This document shows, one piece after another, positions 45,810 to 54,790 of a stretch of 62,830 nt of DNA. A program made the translations under genes and the position numbers. Position 1 is the stretch's first letter, and each line of letters starts with the position of its first letter. Origin of the DNA: Paenibacillus massiliensis subsp. panacisoli DSM 21345 (GTDB lineage: Bacteria; Bacillota; Bacilli; Paenibacillales; Paenibacillaceae); contig NZ_AUFO01000033.1 in assembly GCF_000426545.1 (NCBI RefSeq), positions 1-62,830 on the forward strand, in the 5' to 3' direction. The notes under the pieces are model-generated. The model had not been told where the DNA came from. It saw nothing but the letters and a program-made list of their open reading frames with translations, and did no database searches.

Positions 45810-47189
45810 TCAAGTCTGCTGAAATGTCACTGCCGTCTTGCAGCAATCCTCACAGACAAACATATAGTAAATGCCCTCTCCCAATCGCTCAATCGCCGCC
45901 CAGTCTACCTGCGCAATATGGCGCATGCTCTTCGAGCAGCATGGACACTCAGGATAATAGGCGTCCTGAATCCAGGCTGGGTGGCCACCCAGCTGTGATA
46001 GCGTTGGCTCCAGTGTCCATTCACTACCATGCAGTGCGGGACGCGGTTGCTCCGCAAGTCGATATCGTGGACCAGCAGCCAGATAGCTCTGGTCAAAGTC
46101 CTCTGGATGAAGCTCCGGCAAATAATCCGGGCGCTCATTGCTGGCACTCCATTCCGGCTCTCCGTCAGGAGTTATATCCATATAGACGGTCGTATAGCAG
46201 CTGCATAAAATGCAGGTCTGTACCTTTAACCTCGCTCCGTTCCAGGGCATTCCACCCAGAGCTGGATGGCTGGCTTCGATATCCACCAAATGCGTTAGAC
46301 GTGCTCCACACCACGGACAGCTCTCAGTGGCAGGTGCTAATAGCCGAAAAGACTTCTGCGCCTGGGCTTGAGCCTGAGATAGACTCTGAGATCGAATCTG
46401 GGCTTGAGTCTGATCCCGAGCCTGATCATATCTCAGCTCGTAGCTCAAATCATCGCTCTGTTCGACATTCGCAATTATCGCATAGCTGCGCGGATGATAT
46501 AGATCACGGCGCTCGCCCGCATCCGTTAATTCCCAATTCGCCGTCTTGGCGTAGTCCTGTACAGGTACATACAAGCTATCGGACCATGACGGTGCCTGCT
46601 CGCTCCAGTGCCTGAACTGCTTCACAATGACATCATCACCGATCCACGCCAGCATCATCAGCAGATGGTTCCGATTCTCCTCATCCGTCTCTACCCTCTG
46701 CATCAGTTGCCCCCTCAGCTCCGGGGAAGCATCCTTGTAGAGCATAGCCGGATCGTAGACCTCGTGCTCCAGTAGCTCTGGCAGGTATTCAGTCAAATGC
46801 AGATCATTGTAGCATACCAAGGAAGTCAGCACCTCACGGCAGATGTCTTGATCACCTTCGCGCAGATGATTCATGGCATACTCCACCATTCGTTCCTGTT
46901 CAGCCATAGATAAGGATACATAGAGCTCCTCCTTGGACTTCTCATAAGGAAGATATTCTATCAGCGGATCTCGCGGGTGCTCCGTATACATCACCTTCAG
47001 AATATCCACAGCATCCGTCACATCGGCATACAAATTCACTGTACGACGGTTCGCAGCTACATATTCCTCCCATTTTCTCCGCTCGATCCCTTGATGACAG
47101 GGCATACAATAGCCCCCTGTTTTGGCAGCGGTCGTTGGCAATATAGTTGCGGTACAATCTTCACTTTTGCACGGAATACGCTCAGTCAT
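45810..47189 (-). CDS. Large hypothetical protein with zinc-ribbon and DUF1963-like C-terminal domain
   Basis: The 459-residue cytosolic protein starts with a CxxxxC...CxxC ribbon (residues 7-33), continues with helical repeats (about 50-210), a low-complexity QTQAQIRSQSLSQAQAQAQ insert, a second CPWC...C-x2-C ribbon, and ends with LSQLGGHPAWIQDAYYPECP and YYMFVCEDCCKTA, which resemble DUF1963/YwqG domains. Function is unknown. GGAGGG lies seven bases upstream of the ATG. A run of nine C at 45782-45790 lies just past the stop. Confidence 0.7.
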   Translation of the reverse strand: MTERIPCKSEDCTATILPTTAAKTGGYCMPCHQGIERRKWEEYVAANRRTVNLYADVTDAVDILKVMYTEHPRDPLIEYLPYEKSKEELYVSLSMAEQERMVEYAMNHLREGDQDICREVLTSLVCYNDLHLTEYLPELLEHEVYDPAMLYKDASPELRGQLMQRVETDEENRNHLLMMLAWIGDDVIVKQFRHWSEQAPSWSDSLYVPVQDYAKTANWELTDAGERRDLYHPRSYAIIANVEQSDDLSYELRYDQARDQTQAQIRSQSLSQAQAQAQKSFRLLAPATESCPWCGARLTHLVDIEASHPALGGMPWNGARLKVQTCILCSCYTTVYMDITPDGEPEWSASNERPDYLPELHPEDFDQSYLAAGPRYRLAEQPRPALHGSEWTLEPTLSQLGGHPAWIQDAYYPECPCCSKSMRHIAQVDWAAIERLGEGIYYMFVCEDCCKTAVTFQQT

Positions 47190-47410
47190 CCTTCGTCCCT
47201 CCAGCTTGATATTCTGGCTCTATTATCCATAATTTTGAGTTTTATTTCATCAATTACTCTGAATATACACTTAATAGAATCATAGTGAACTGCCGATATA
47301 TGGAGGTAGGCGCTAAAATACGGGATATTATGGATGTATAAGTAAATCATTACTCTTGTATTTTGCGATCCGCCATTAATATCATTTAAGAACAGGAGTT
47401 GGAAGATTCG

Positions 47411-49021
47411 ATGACAAGAGCATTATTGAGGTTGCAAGGATGGCTAGCTCTTCTCCTTTTTGCAGTGGTGCTTCTACCGACCACATCGAATGCGGCCTCG
47501 GGAGATATCACTGCCCTGACGATTGTTAACGAGAATCCCCAGAAGCTCACCGTATCCCAGACCGTACAGCTTAAAGTGATGGCTGACATCGAAGGATTGA
47601 CGAGCAAGCATGACGTGACTGAGACCGTTACATGGACGACCAGCGATGCCTCCATCGTAACTGTGACCAAAGGCAAGGCCAAGGCGTTGAAGAGTGGCAA
47701 GGCCACGCTGACAGCCAGCCAGAAGGGTGCCACAGCCCAATTACACATTCAAGTGGAAGATAAGATTACCAAGATTGAAGCCTCCCCTAAATCCTATCGT
47801 TTTGCAAAAGGGGGCGTGCAGACACTGCCTAAAGTGACCATTACTCGCGGGAATGGATCTCAGGAGGATGTTACGAATTCCGTGAAATGGAACATGTCTG
47901 CCAGCAACGCTGTGCTTGAGAATGGATCATTCCGAGGTGTCACACCTGGACGAGTTACACTTGAGGGTACCTATGGCGGCAAGACCGTTAAGATTCCGAT
48001 TGCGATAGAGGATGAAATCGTGCGTATAGAGGTAACTCCGACCGAGACGATTCTGAATATCAAGCAATCCAAGCCGCTAAAGGTAACTGGCTATTACAGC
48101 ACTGGTAAGACAGTGGATTTATCTAAGAATATGACTTGGAAATCTTCCAACTCTTCTGTAGCTGTTGTGAAAGATGGTTCTATTAAAGCACTTGCCAAGG
48201 GAGAAACGAGGCTAACATCAGCTTGGCAAGGATTCACAGCCCAGTCAGATGTCGTAGTGGAAGAGCCTATTAAAACAATTGTGGCTTCTCCAAAATCTTA
48301 TAAATTCACCAAAGGAAAAACTCAATCCCTACCAAAAGTAACAATTACGCGTACTAGTGGTTCTCAGGAAAATGTAACGAGTTCTATTAAATGGACCTTG
48401 TCAGGCAGTAATGCAGTGCTTGAGAATGGTTCGATCCGCGGGGTAACTCCTGGTCGAGTGACCTTGGTGGGTAAATATGGCGACAAGACTGTAAGAGTCC
48501 CAATTGCCATAGAGGATGAAATCGTGCGTATGGAGGTCACTCCGGCCGTGACGAACCTGAATATCAAGAAATCCAAGCCGCTAAAGGTAACTGGCTATTA
48601 CAGCAGTGGTAAGACGGTGAATCTGTCCAAGCAAGTCAACTGGGTGTCCTCCAATCCGTCTGTAGCCACTGTCAAAAATGGTTCGGTGAAGACCCTCGCG
48701 CAAGGTGAAGCTACCCTTACAGGGACCTATCAGAATATGAAAGTAGTCACTGAAGTGCGGGTTGTGCCCCTTCTGAAAAAGCTCGTTGCAGGCAATAGCA
48801 AGGTCACCCTTGCACCAGGCAACAGCACCAATGTCAGCATCTTCGCCTTGTATGATACAGGTCAGAAGAACGTGGTAACCAGCAATGTGGAGTGGACCAG
48901 CTCCAAGCCCAATATTGTTACTGTCAAGAACGGTAGAATTACCGCTGTCAGCAAGGGCAAGGCTTCCGTTAAAGCCAAATGGAATAAGAAGACCATTACG
49001 ATTAACATTACCGTAAATTAG
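47411..49021 (+). CDS. Secreted protein made of bacterial Ig-like (BIG2) domains
   Basis: The 536-residue protein has a signal peptide ending TTSNAAS and about seven Ig-like domains, several with the BIG2 pattern VTWTTSDASIVTVTKGKAKAL. A ~170-residue block (KIEASPKSYRFAKGG...) is duplicated (about 47755-48250 and 48260-48770) with high DNA similarity. No enzyme or anchor domain is present, so it is likely an adhesin or matrix protein. The ATG at 47411 is preceded by AGGAG at 12 bases; a TTG at 47399 is possible. Confidence 0.82.
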   Translation: MTRALLRLQGWLALLLFAVVLLPTTSNAASGDITALTIVNENPQKLTVSQTVQLKVMADIEGLTSKHDVTETVTWTTSDASIVTVTKGKAKALKSGKATLTASQKGATAQLHIQVEDKITKIEASPKSYRFAKGGVQTLPKVTITRGNGSQEDVTNSVKWNMSASNAVLENGSFRGVTPGRVTLEGTYGGKTVKIPIAIEDEIVRIEVTPTETILNIKQSKPLKVTGYYSTGKTVDLSKNMTWKSSNSSVAVVKDGSIKALAKGETRLTSAWQGFTAQSDVVVEEPIKTIVASPKSYKFTKGKTQSLPKVTITRTSGSQENVTSSIKWTLSGSNAVLENGSIRGVTPGRVTLVGKYGDKTVRVPIAIEDEIVRMEVTPAVTNLNIKKSKPLKVTGYYSSGKTVNLSKQVNWVSSNPSVATVKNGSVKTLAQGEATLTGTYQNMKVVTEVRVVPLLKKLVAGNSKVTLAPGNSTNVSIFALYDTGQKNVVTSNVEWTSSKPNIVTVKNGRITAVSKGKASVKAKWNKKTITINITVN

Positions 49022-49101
49022 GCGAAATTACTGTGAATTAGGCAGCATTGCTGTAAAATAATTAACAGACTGTCTGCCTCGCAGACTGATCTGGCACTAC
49101 C

Positions 49102-49144
49102 AAAAAGCCGTCCCTGAAGTCATTGACTGGAGGGATGGCTTTTT
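49102..49144 (+). terminator. Rho-independent terminator of the Ig-like gene
   Basis: AAAAAGCCGTCCCT (49102-49115) pairs with AGGGATGGCTTTTT (49131-49144). Confidence 0.85.
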
Positions 49145-49158
49145 AGCTTCACAAACAA

Positions 49159-49215
49159 AGACCGCCTCTTGATTCATGGGATGGACTACTCCATCCTTTA
49201 CCAAGAAGACGGTCT
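49159..49215. terminator. Second nested hairpin, probably the metalloprotease terminator
   Basis: AGACCG/CGGTCT outside, CTTG/CAAG, and GGATGGA/TCCATCC inside form one long hairpin. On the minus strand it is followed by TTTGTTTG. Together with the first stem it fills the gap 49022-49345; nothing else is seen there. Confidence 0.6.
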
Positions 49216-49345
49216 CTACATGTTTTTATATCCGATTATCTGTTAAAAGAGAGAGTACGATGATTACTAGAATGCACCTTCGTGATTAAGACTTAGTTAA
49301 CATTGATCCCATGATCAGCCTAATGTCTGCTCTAAGCAAGTAGCA

Positions 49346-50737
49346 TTACTCCCCAATGACCTTCCACTCCAGAATTCCTGTTGAAGCCGGAGCCTTCGCT
49401 TCGATCACAAGACGCAGTGCACGCGTGCTGATCGCATTAAAGGAAGTACGATTGTACGTATCGACCTGAAGGCCGTAGCCGTTAGGACGCGGTACCTCAA
49501 CCCAATCTGATCCATTCCAATATTGAATCGTATAGGCACTCGGTACATCAATACCTCCACCATCCTTGAACCAGTACACTTCGCTCTGTGAGAAGGTATA
49601 TTCCCGGTCAAAATCATACTGGACCCATTGCGTCCCTGTCTCTGGCCAGTTACCATACACCAGACTGGAGCGATCATTGGAATGAGTCGGTTCAACGCCG
49701 TCATTCAAAGCCTGTACATTCTCCCACGGCGATGTATAAGAAGTAGATACACTGGCTTGTCCTGCCAGATTCGCTGGTTGATTAGTGACTGGTGCCGTCG
49801 GGAAGCGGGCTTGATCCTGCTTCAATTGACTCCAGGTGTAGCGTAGCATCCAAACGTCCCAATTCGTTATAGTTCTGGAATTACCTGCCCACATGATCGT
49901 TGGTACCGGGAATCCTCCTGGTGGACGCTCATGCGCCTGGTAGAAGTCAGGCAAGCCAAAGCCGTGTCCAATCTCATGCTCGATAATCTCGGATTCCTGG
50001 GCACGAAGATTGCTCAGGATGTAATCATCGGACATTCGCTGTCCCCAGTCTCCTCCGGCCCCCCCGCCAAAGTTCGCTGTCCCCCACAAATACATGTCGA
50101 AGCGCTTGTCCAGACCACCTGGATAGACGTATCTCGAATTGTGGAAGTTCTCAAAGCGCGACAATTCTCTTGGCGCTACTGGCAGCTGTGCCGGAATACG
50201 AGGATCGGATTGACTCAGGTCATCCCGAATCGTATCCGTGTAGACGATCTCATCAGGCTGCCTGTCCAGAATTTGTCTGGAGTCAGCTACGGCCCAGCCT
50301 ACAATCTTGACTGGTATATGTCCATATGGCCAGCCATCGTAGCCCTCCAGATGCTTGGTCCAATTGTTAATCTGCCGCTCCATCATACTCGCCATGTTCT
50401 GGCGCTGCTCGCGTGTCAGGTTCTTGCTTGACTGCCAGCGGACCACGTAATTCAAGGTTCCTTTGCCTGCATAGATCTGATCGAAGATCAGATTTTTACG
50501 GCTTACGGAATCCTCCACCAGCATCCGATTCGTATACACCCACTCAATCGAAGGGCGCAGCGCCGTGGGCATGCTATCTACTGCTGCTTGCAGCGAAGCG
50601 TCTCCAATCGAAGCCTCTCGGGAGGCAGACACCTGCATGTTCTCCTCAGCTGCTGCAGTACCGGCATCGAGAGCCATTCCCGTCAACAGCAGACTGGTTG
50701 ATAGTACAGCTAGACAAGCTTTCTTTCTTATCCTCAC
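49346..50737 (-). CDS. Secreted zinc metalloprotease with discoidin-like domain
   Basis: The protein of about 463 residues has a signal peptide (LLLTGMALDAGTAAAEE), a protease domain with the metzincin-like zinc motif HEIGHGFGLPD near residue 258, and a C-terminal F5/8-type carbohydrate-binding domain (about 350-463; WVQYDFDREYTFSQSEVYWF). It probably degrades or binds plant or wall material outside the cell. The GTG at 50737 is seven bases after GGAGGG; the GTG at 50752 overlaps that site and is rejected. Confidence 0.8.
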   Translation of the reverse strand: MRIRKKACLAVLSTSLLLTGMALDAGTAAAEENMQVSASREASIGDASLQAAVDSMPTALRPSIEWVYTNRMLVEDSVSRKNLIFDQIYAGKGTLNYVVRWQSSKNLTREQRQNMASMMERQINNWTKHLEGYDGWPYGHIPVKIVGWAVADSRQILDRQPDEIVYTDTIRDDLSQSDPRIPAQLPVAPRELSRFENFHNSRYVYPGGLDKRFDMYLWGTANFGGGAGGDWGQRMSDDYILSNLRAQESEIIEHEIGHGFGLPDFYQAHERPPGGFPVPTIMWAGNSRTITNWDVWMLRYTWSQLKQDQARFPTAPVTNQPANLAGQASVSTSYTSPWENVQALNDGVEPTHSNDRSSLVYGNWPETGTQWVQYDFDREYTFSQSEVYWFKDGGGIDVPSAYTIQYWNGSDWVEVPRPNGYGLQVDTYNRTSFNAISTRALRLVIEAKAPASTGILEWKVIGE

Positions 50738-50930
50738 TAGTAATCCCTCCACCCAGATTTTGGTAAAATGCTAACTCTACGTCGGATCATCCTTTCTAGC
50801 TGTCTCTTACTACTAAAATCTTCATTATGTATCATCCGAGCATACAGAAGCGTATGCAGACGATAATGCCGACAACATTCTCTCTGGGGGCAGAAAGTAA
50901 AACCATAGGCATCATCGCTGCAATACACTT

Positions 50931-50963
50931 AAAAAAGAAGCCATGCTCTAGCATAGCTTCTTT
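50931..50963 (-). terminator. Rho-independent terminator
   Basis: On the minus strand AAAGAAGCTATGC pairs with GCATGGCTTCTTT, followed by TTTTT. It closes the riboswitch-controlled gene at 51036-51650. Confidence 0.8.
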
Positions 50964-51035
50964 CATTTTACATTAAATCTCAAATTTTGGAATAGATTAT
51001 TTATATTTCCTTGTGAAAATTTATAGAATAAGTGG

Positions 51036-51650
51036 CTACATCGTCTCCGTATGTAGGATCGCATCAGCCCGATGGCAATAGAGAACGTCATCAGCACCCA
51101 GACTCTTGTACATGAGCCGGGAATGCCTGGAATCTGTAATAACTATTAGCGGCCCACACGTCCATGAACGGCAAATTTGAATATACCGTGAGCACTGTGT
51201 CAGGCTACGCTCGAAGATATACAGCTTTTTGACCGGGAAAGAGGGAACTACCCATGTATGCTCATGTCTGGTGTTCACGATGATTGTATGCTCGACACCA
51301 AGGCGCTCCAGTCGGGTCTTCTCCTCCGCATTGTTGGTCAGACCAGCGACCTTTTCCCCCCTGTATCTCAGCAGCTTAATGAACTCCTCGCCCTCACTTG
51401 TCGGAGCACAGACCACAATGTAGCCTTCCTTCTGCAGCTTGTCATGGTCTATCGCTCTGGTGCTGGTGCCTGTACAGGAGCTTCCGGAGTCGTAGCCGTC
51501 GTCATGATCCGCTCCCTCCTCCTTTCTCTGTTCACAGCCGGGGCCTTCCGTCGTTACCGTGGGCATTCCCGCTTCCTTTCTATTCAAGGTAGTAGTAGAT
51601 TGCACTACTGTCCGCTTCGACGTCCCGCGTCCTGTTCGCTCCATTTTCAT
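51036..51650 (-). CDS. Unrecognised Rossmann-like protein under a c-di-AMP riboswitch
   Basis: I do not recognise this 204-residue protein. Residues ~70-204 alternate strand and helix (GYIVVCAPTSEGEEFIKLLR, EKTRLERLGVEHTIIVNTR, PLIVITDSRHSRLMYKSLGA), reminiscent of a degenerate RCK/TrkA-N fold without a GxGxxG loop. Residues 1-67 are low-complexity. The ATG at 51650 has AAGGAG nine bases upstream. In another frame, a very strong AAAGGAGGAGG precedes an ATG at 51505 that opens MTTATTPEAPVQAPAPER and stops at 51449 beside the Rossmann-like part, so the true start may involve a frameshift or a small upstream gene. The c-di-AMP switch hints at potassium, osmotic or wall function. Confidence 0.55.
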   Translation of the reverse strand: MKMERTGRGTSKRTVVQSTTTLNRKEAGMPTVTTEGPGCEQRKEEGADHDDGYDSGSSCTGTSTRAIDHDKLQKEGYIVVCAPTSEGEEFIKLLRYRGEKVAGLTNNAEEKTRLERLGVEHTIIVNTRHEHTWVVPSFPVKKLYIFERSLTQCSRYIQICRSWTCGPLIVITDSRHSRLMYKSLGADDVLYCHRADAILHTETM

Positions 51651-51804
51651 TACTAAGCACTCCTTCGTTGTACAATCCGTTCCATATATTTAGCCTCTTG
51701 ATTAAGCAATCGGTACTACTACAGACAAGGACCTGGTCCTCACCCTTGCAGCTGTAACGAACACTCGCTCTAACCACGCATTCAGATTCATATAAATGCA
51801 CAGC

Positions 51805-51832
51805 AAAAAACCACAAAGGGTATCCTCTGTGG
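51805..51832 (-). terminator. Expression-platform terminator of the c-di-AMP riboswitch
   Basis: On the minus strand CCACAGAGG pairs with CCCTTTGTGG, followed by six T (51810-51805), about 20 bases after the aptamer. Confidence 0.8.
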
Positions 51833-51849
51833 CTCCAACGGCGGTCACA

Positions 51850-52035
51850 TTGTATTCATCCCCTCTACATACGCTTACGAGGTTAGCTGACGGATTCGGG
51901 CGGTAAGAGTCGCCCTACCTGTCAAGATGCCAACTGCATCTATTCAGGATTCACCCCATAATGGCCAGATCTAAGACAATGAAGTAGCCATTGATTGGTT
52001 CCCCCGCTTTCCATGACGGAAATTAAGCGGCTTGC
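51850..52035 (-). promoter_or_regulatory. c-di-AMP riboswitch (ydaO/yuaA class)
   Basis: The minus strand contains, in order, GCCGCTTAATTTCCG, GGAAAGCGGGGGAACCAAT, GGGGTGAATCC, ACAGGTAGGGCGACTC, CCGAATCCGTCAGCTAACC and TCGTAAGCGTAT, the conserved ydaO blocks. Such switches turn genes off at high c-di-AMP and usually govern wall hydrolases or potassium and osmolyte uptake. The only downstream gene is at 51036-51650. Confidence 0.93.
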
Positions 52036-52300
52036 GTATTCAATTCGTGGAAACAGCTAAAATATACTCCCAACGCGGTGCAAAGTAAACCTCGATTCCG
52101 GTCAGAATTAACGATATTTCACGCTAAAACCGTACAAGGCCATCACAAAGGGCGTATGATCTTTGTTTCTCTCGATTTTGCTACATCTCTAGGGGCAGCA
52201 AGCTTGCAGTCGGATACTTTCGTCCAACCTGAGCCCCCAGTCATTAAAATCAAATTTGATCAATGCACTATTACCTTTACCAGATGAAATAGGGGTGTAA

Positions 52301-52432
52301 AGCCGCTGCAAGCGGGGAGCCCTGTCGACCATTGTTAAGCTTGCTGTTCTTTCGAACGAAATTGAAAAGCTGATGAACAGCAAGCTTAAAGATGGGCACT
52401 CCGTTTCTCTAGGGCTTCCCCGCTTTCCGCTA
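52301..52432. repeat. Dispersed intergenic hairpin repeat, longest copy
   Basis: A nested inverted repeat: GCAAGCGGGGAGCCCT (52308-52323) faces AGGGCTTCCCCGCTTTC (52411-52427), and inside it TTAAGCTTGCTGTTC (52335-52349) pairs perfectly with GAACAGCAAGCTTAA (52375-52389). The first half is shared with 13098 and 41272, and the AGCTGATGAACAGCAAGCTTA end with 41272. It may be a miniature mobile element or a structured RNA. Confidence 0.6.
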
Positions 52433-52488
52433 ACCACTCTCTCTACAAGATCATTCAAATTCAAAAACGTATACGGTCAAGATACTAG

Positions 52489-53598
52489 TTACTTACCTAG
52501 CTCTTCCATGAGCTCTCTTAGAGCCTGATCCAGCAGACGGAAGCCCTCGTGCAAGCGATCTTTAGGAATATCGGCGTAACGATCGCCTAGACTCAGCTCG
52601 TAGTAGCAGCTATTCTCACCTGTCGCATGCAGATATGGAGTGAAGCCTATACCAGACTGCTCCATGACGGCTATCAGAATCGGCTCCAGCTCTTGCTGCG
52701 ACACCTCGAAGTGAACGTGGAACATGTTCGATACCGGCACCTCCGGTAGCGTGCGCGTGGCGTGACAGGCATTGAACTGAGCTGCTGCTTCCTTTGCCTT
52801 AAGGTAATAATGCTCCATTCTGCCCATGCGCTGTGTCAGGTAATAGTCTGCGCTCAGAATGTAAGGATACAGGCTGATCAGGTCTCCACCGTACCTTCTC
52901 TTCCAGCGCTTGGATTCGTCTATGAAGTCAGCACTTCCGGTTAGAATTGCACCAGCAACACTGCCGACACCTTTATAGAAGGAAATATATACACTATCAA
53001 ATAAGCTGCATAGCTCTGCGACAGATTTACCATAGTAATGTGTTACCTCCAGCAGTCTGGCGCCATCCAGATGCAGCCGGATATTCTGGTCGCGGCAGTA
53101 ATCCGCAATCGCCACCAGCTCCTCATAGGAGGGAAGCTGACCGCCAATCTCACGCTGGGGCAGCTCCAGCAGCAGACAGGACACGGGCGTATCCAGTGCT
53201 TGCACATCCTCCAACGTAATCAGACGATGCTCATCAGCCAGCAAAATAGGCTCAATATGATGTAGCTCCTTCAGTCCATCCTCCTCATGAATCTCCAGAT
53301 GGCACAGTGAATGATAAGCCACCCGCTTGAGGTTGGCCTGATCACACCATATGCGCAGGGCAATCTGCTGCGCCATCGTCCCACTGGGAAAGAACACCGC
53401 CGCTTCCTTCCCGGTCAGCTGTGCAAGACGGTGCTCGAAATTCTCAATAATCTCTCCTTTGCCATACATATCGCTATCCAACTCAGGGTCCAGTTGCTCC
53501 AACGCTTCGGTAAGTACACGAAGCTTCCGGTCATGATGGCCGCCGAGCGGGTAAGGTGCCTGACGATAGGCTTCTCTTAACGAGGACAAGTCCTTCAT
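52489..53598 (-). CDS. Threonine-aldolase / beta-eliminating lyase family PLP enzyme
   Basis: The 369-residue PLP enzyme shows the low-specificity threonine aldolase pattern: FFPSGTMAQQIALRIWCDQA, the cofactor aspartate in IRLHLDGARLLEV and the Schiff-base lysine in DSVYISFYKGVGSVAGAIL. It would cleave beta-hydroxy amino acids to glycine and an aldehyde. The start is the ATG at 53598, ten bases after AGGAG. The LysR and YjeH-type exporter genes next to it suggest an amino-acid linked unit. Confidence 0.85.
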   Translation of the reverse strand: MKDLSSLREAYRQAPYPLGGHHDRKLRVLTEALEQLDPELDSDMYGKGEIIENFEHRLAQLTGKEAAVFFPSGTMAQQIALRIWCDQANLKRVAYHSLCHLEIHEEDGLKELHHIEPILLADEHRLITLEDVQALDTPVSCLLLELPQREIGGQLPSYEELVAIADYCRDQNIRLHLDGARLLEVTHYYGKSVAELCSLFDSVYISFYKGVGSVAGAILTGSADFIDESKRWKRRYGGDLISLYPYILSADYYLTQRMGRMEHYYLKAKEAAAQFNACHATRTLPEVPVSNMFHVHFEVSQQELEPILIAVMEQSGIGFTPYLHATGENSCYYELSLGDRYADIPKDRLHEGFRLLDQALRELMEELGK

Positions 53599-53670
53599 AT
53601 TGAATACACTCCTTCGAATGCCATAATGAATATTTTTCATGAGAAATCATGCGGGTCAGCCCGCTGAGTG

Positions 53671-53740
53671 ACTTTTGGTGACTTTTGGTGACTTCAGGTG
53701 ACTTCAGGTCACTCTAGGTCACTCTAGGTCACTACAGGCT
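53671..53740 (+). repeat. Seven 10-bp tandem repeats upstream of the aldolase gene
   Basis: The decamers start ACTTTTGGTG (twice), ACTTCAGGTG, ACTTCAGGTC, ACTCTAGGTC (twice) and ACTACAGGCT, so GGTGAC units change to GGTCAC units halfway. Because GTGAC and GTCAC are complementary the array can fold on itself. It fills the gap between the LysR stop and the aldolase start. Confidence 0.8.
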
Positions 53741-53747
53741 GTCTGTC

Positions 53748-54695
53748 TTATAGATTCGTCACCTGTGCCAGTTCCGCCTGCTCCTCGCGCCACCGTGGTG
53801 CATGCTGCCTCACCGTCTCAAGGAAGGCCAGCATAGCCTGGGATTGCCACTTCTTCGTATGGTATACCAGTTGAGTAGCCACCCGTTGCCCATCATCGTT
53901 CCAGTTCAAGCGCACCAGCTTGCCATCCTGTATTTCCTTCTGGACGGTGATATAGGGGAGGAAGGACAAGCCTAATCCATTCGCTACGCATTGCTTGATA
54001 GCCTCGATGCTCCAGAACTCAAGACTCGGATCAGGTACGATTCCGGATTGATGCAGATGCTTCTCAAATAAAGTCCGGTAGGAGCAGCCTGACTCGGTGA
54101 ACAGAATGCTCTCTTCCTTCAGCTGTCCGGGCTCCACCATTAGGGCACTCGAAAGTGGATGATTCGGAGCAGCGATAAGCGCCATGTTCTCATGTACCAG
54201 CGTCTCGATATGCAGATCCCTCTCCTCTGCCTCTGGCTGGAGGATAAAGGCTACGTCCAGGTCACCTGCTCGAATGAGGGACAGCATTTCCCAGCATAAC
54301 CCTGGCTTCAAAATAATGCGCACCTGCGGATACCGCTCCCGGTATTCTCGAATAATCGAAGGTAGACGAAAGGCAGCCAGAGACTCTGGCGCACCGATAC
54401 GAATCGTCCCACTCGTCTCCACATCCGTGCTAAGAGCATTCTCTGCCATGGCGTGCATACGGTAGATTTCCTGTGCATACGGAAGCAATCGCTCTCCTGC
54501 TGTAGTGAGACGAATTGTACGACCAATACGGTCAAAAAGGGGTTTCCCCAGCTCATTTTCCAGAGCCTGAATCTGCGAGGTAATACTAGATTGTGCATAA
54601 TCCAGCTTCAATGCGGCTTTGGTAAAGCTGCCCGTCTCGACAACGACCAGAAAGGTGAATAAATGTCGGGATTCGATGCTGATCAGTCCTTCCAT
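53748..54695 (-). CDS. LysR-family transcriptional regulator
   Basis: The 315-residue regulator has the LysR HTH (HLFTFLVVVETGSFTKAALK, then LDYAQSSITSQIQALENELG) and a type 2 periplasmic-binding effector domain (GTIRIGAPESLAAFRLPSII). I choose the ATG at 54695 (MEGLISIESRHLFTF); no clear ribosome site is visible, so it may be leaderless. It is divergent from the exporter gene 95 bp away, which is its likely target. Confidence 0.86.
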   Translation of the reverse strand: MEGLISIESRHLFTFLVVVETGSFTKAALKLDYAQSSITSQIQALENELGKPLFDRIGRTIRLTTAGERLLPYAQEIYRMHAMAENALSTDVETSGTIRIGAPESLAAFRLPSIIREYRERYPQVRIILKPGLCWEMLSLIRAGDLDVAFILQPEAEERDLHIETLVHENMALIAAPNHPLSSALMVEPGQLKEESILFTESGCSYRTLFEKHLHQSGIVPDPSLEFWSIEAIKQCVANGLGLSFLPYITVQKEIQDGKLVRLNWNDDGQRVATQLVYHTKKWQSQAMLAFLETVRQHAPRWREEQAELAQVTNL

Positions 54696-54790
54696 CGGTT
54701 TTTCGAATGGAAAACATTCAAAACTTCCGTTTTTCAGATGGGTATATTGTCTGTTACGCTGATAAAAAAAGCAAGAGAGGAATAACGCTA

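Noticed and set aside
45824..46615. Plus-strand open frame of 263 codons
   Set aside because: Antisense to the 459-residue hypothetical gene; Ser/Pro/His-rich composition typical of a shadow frame.
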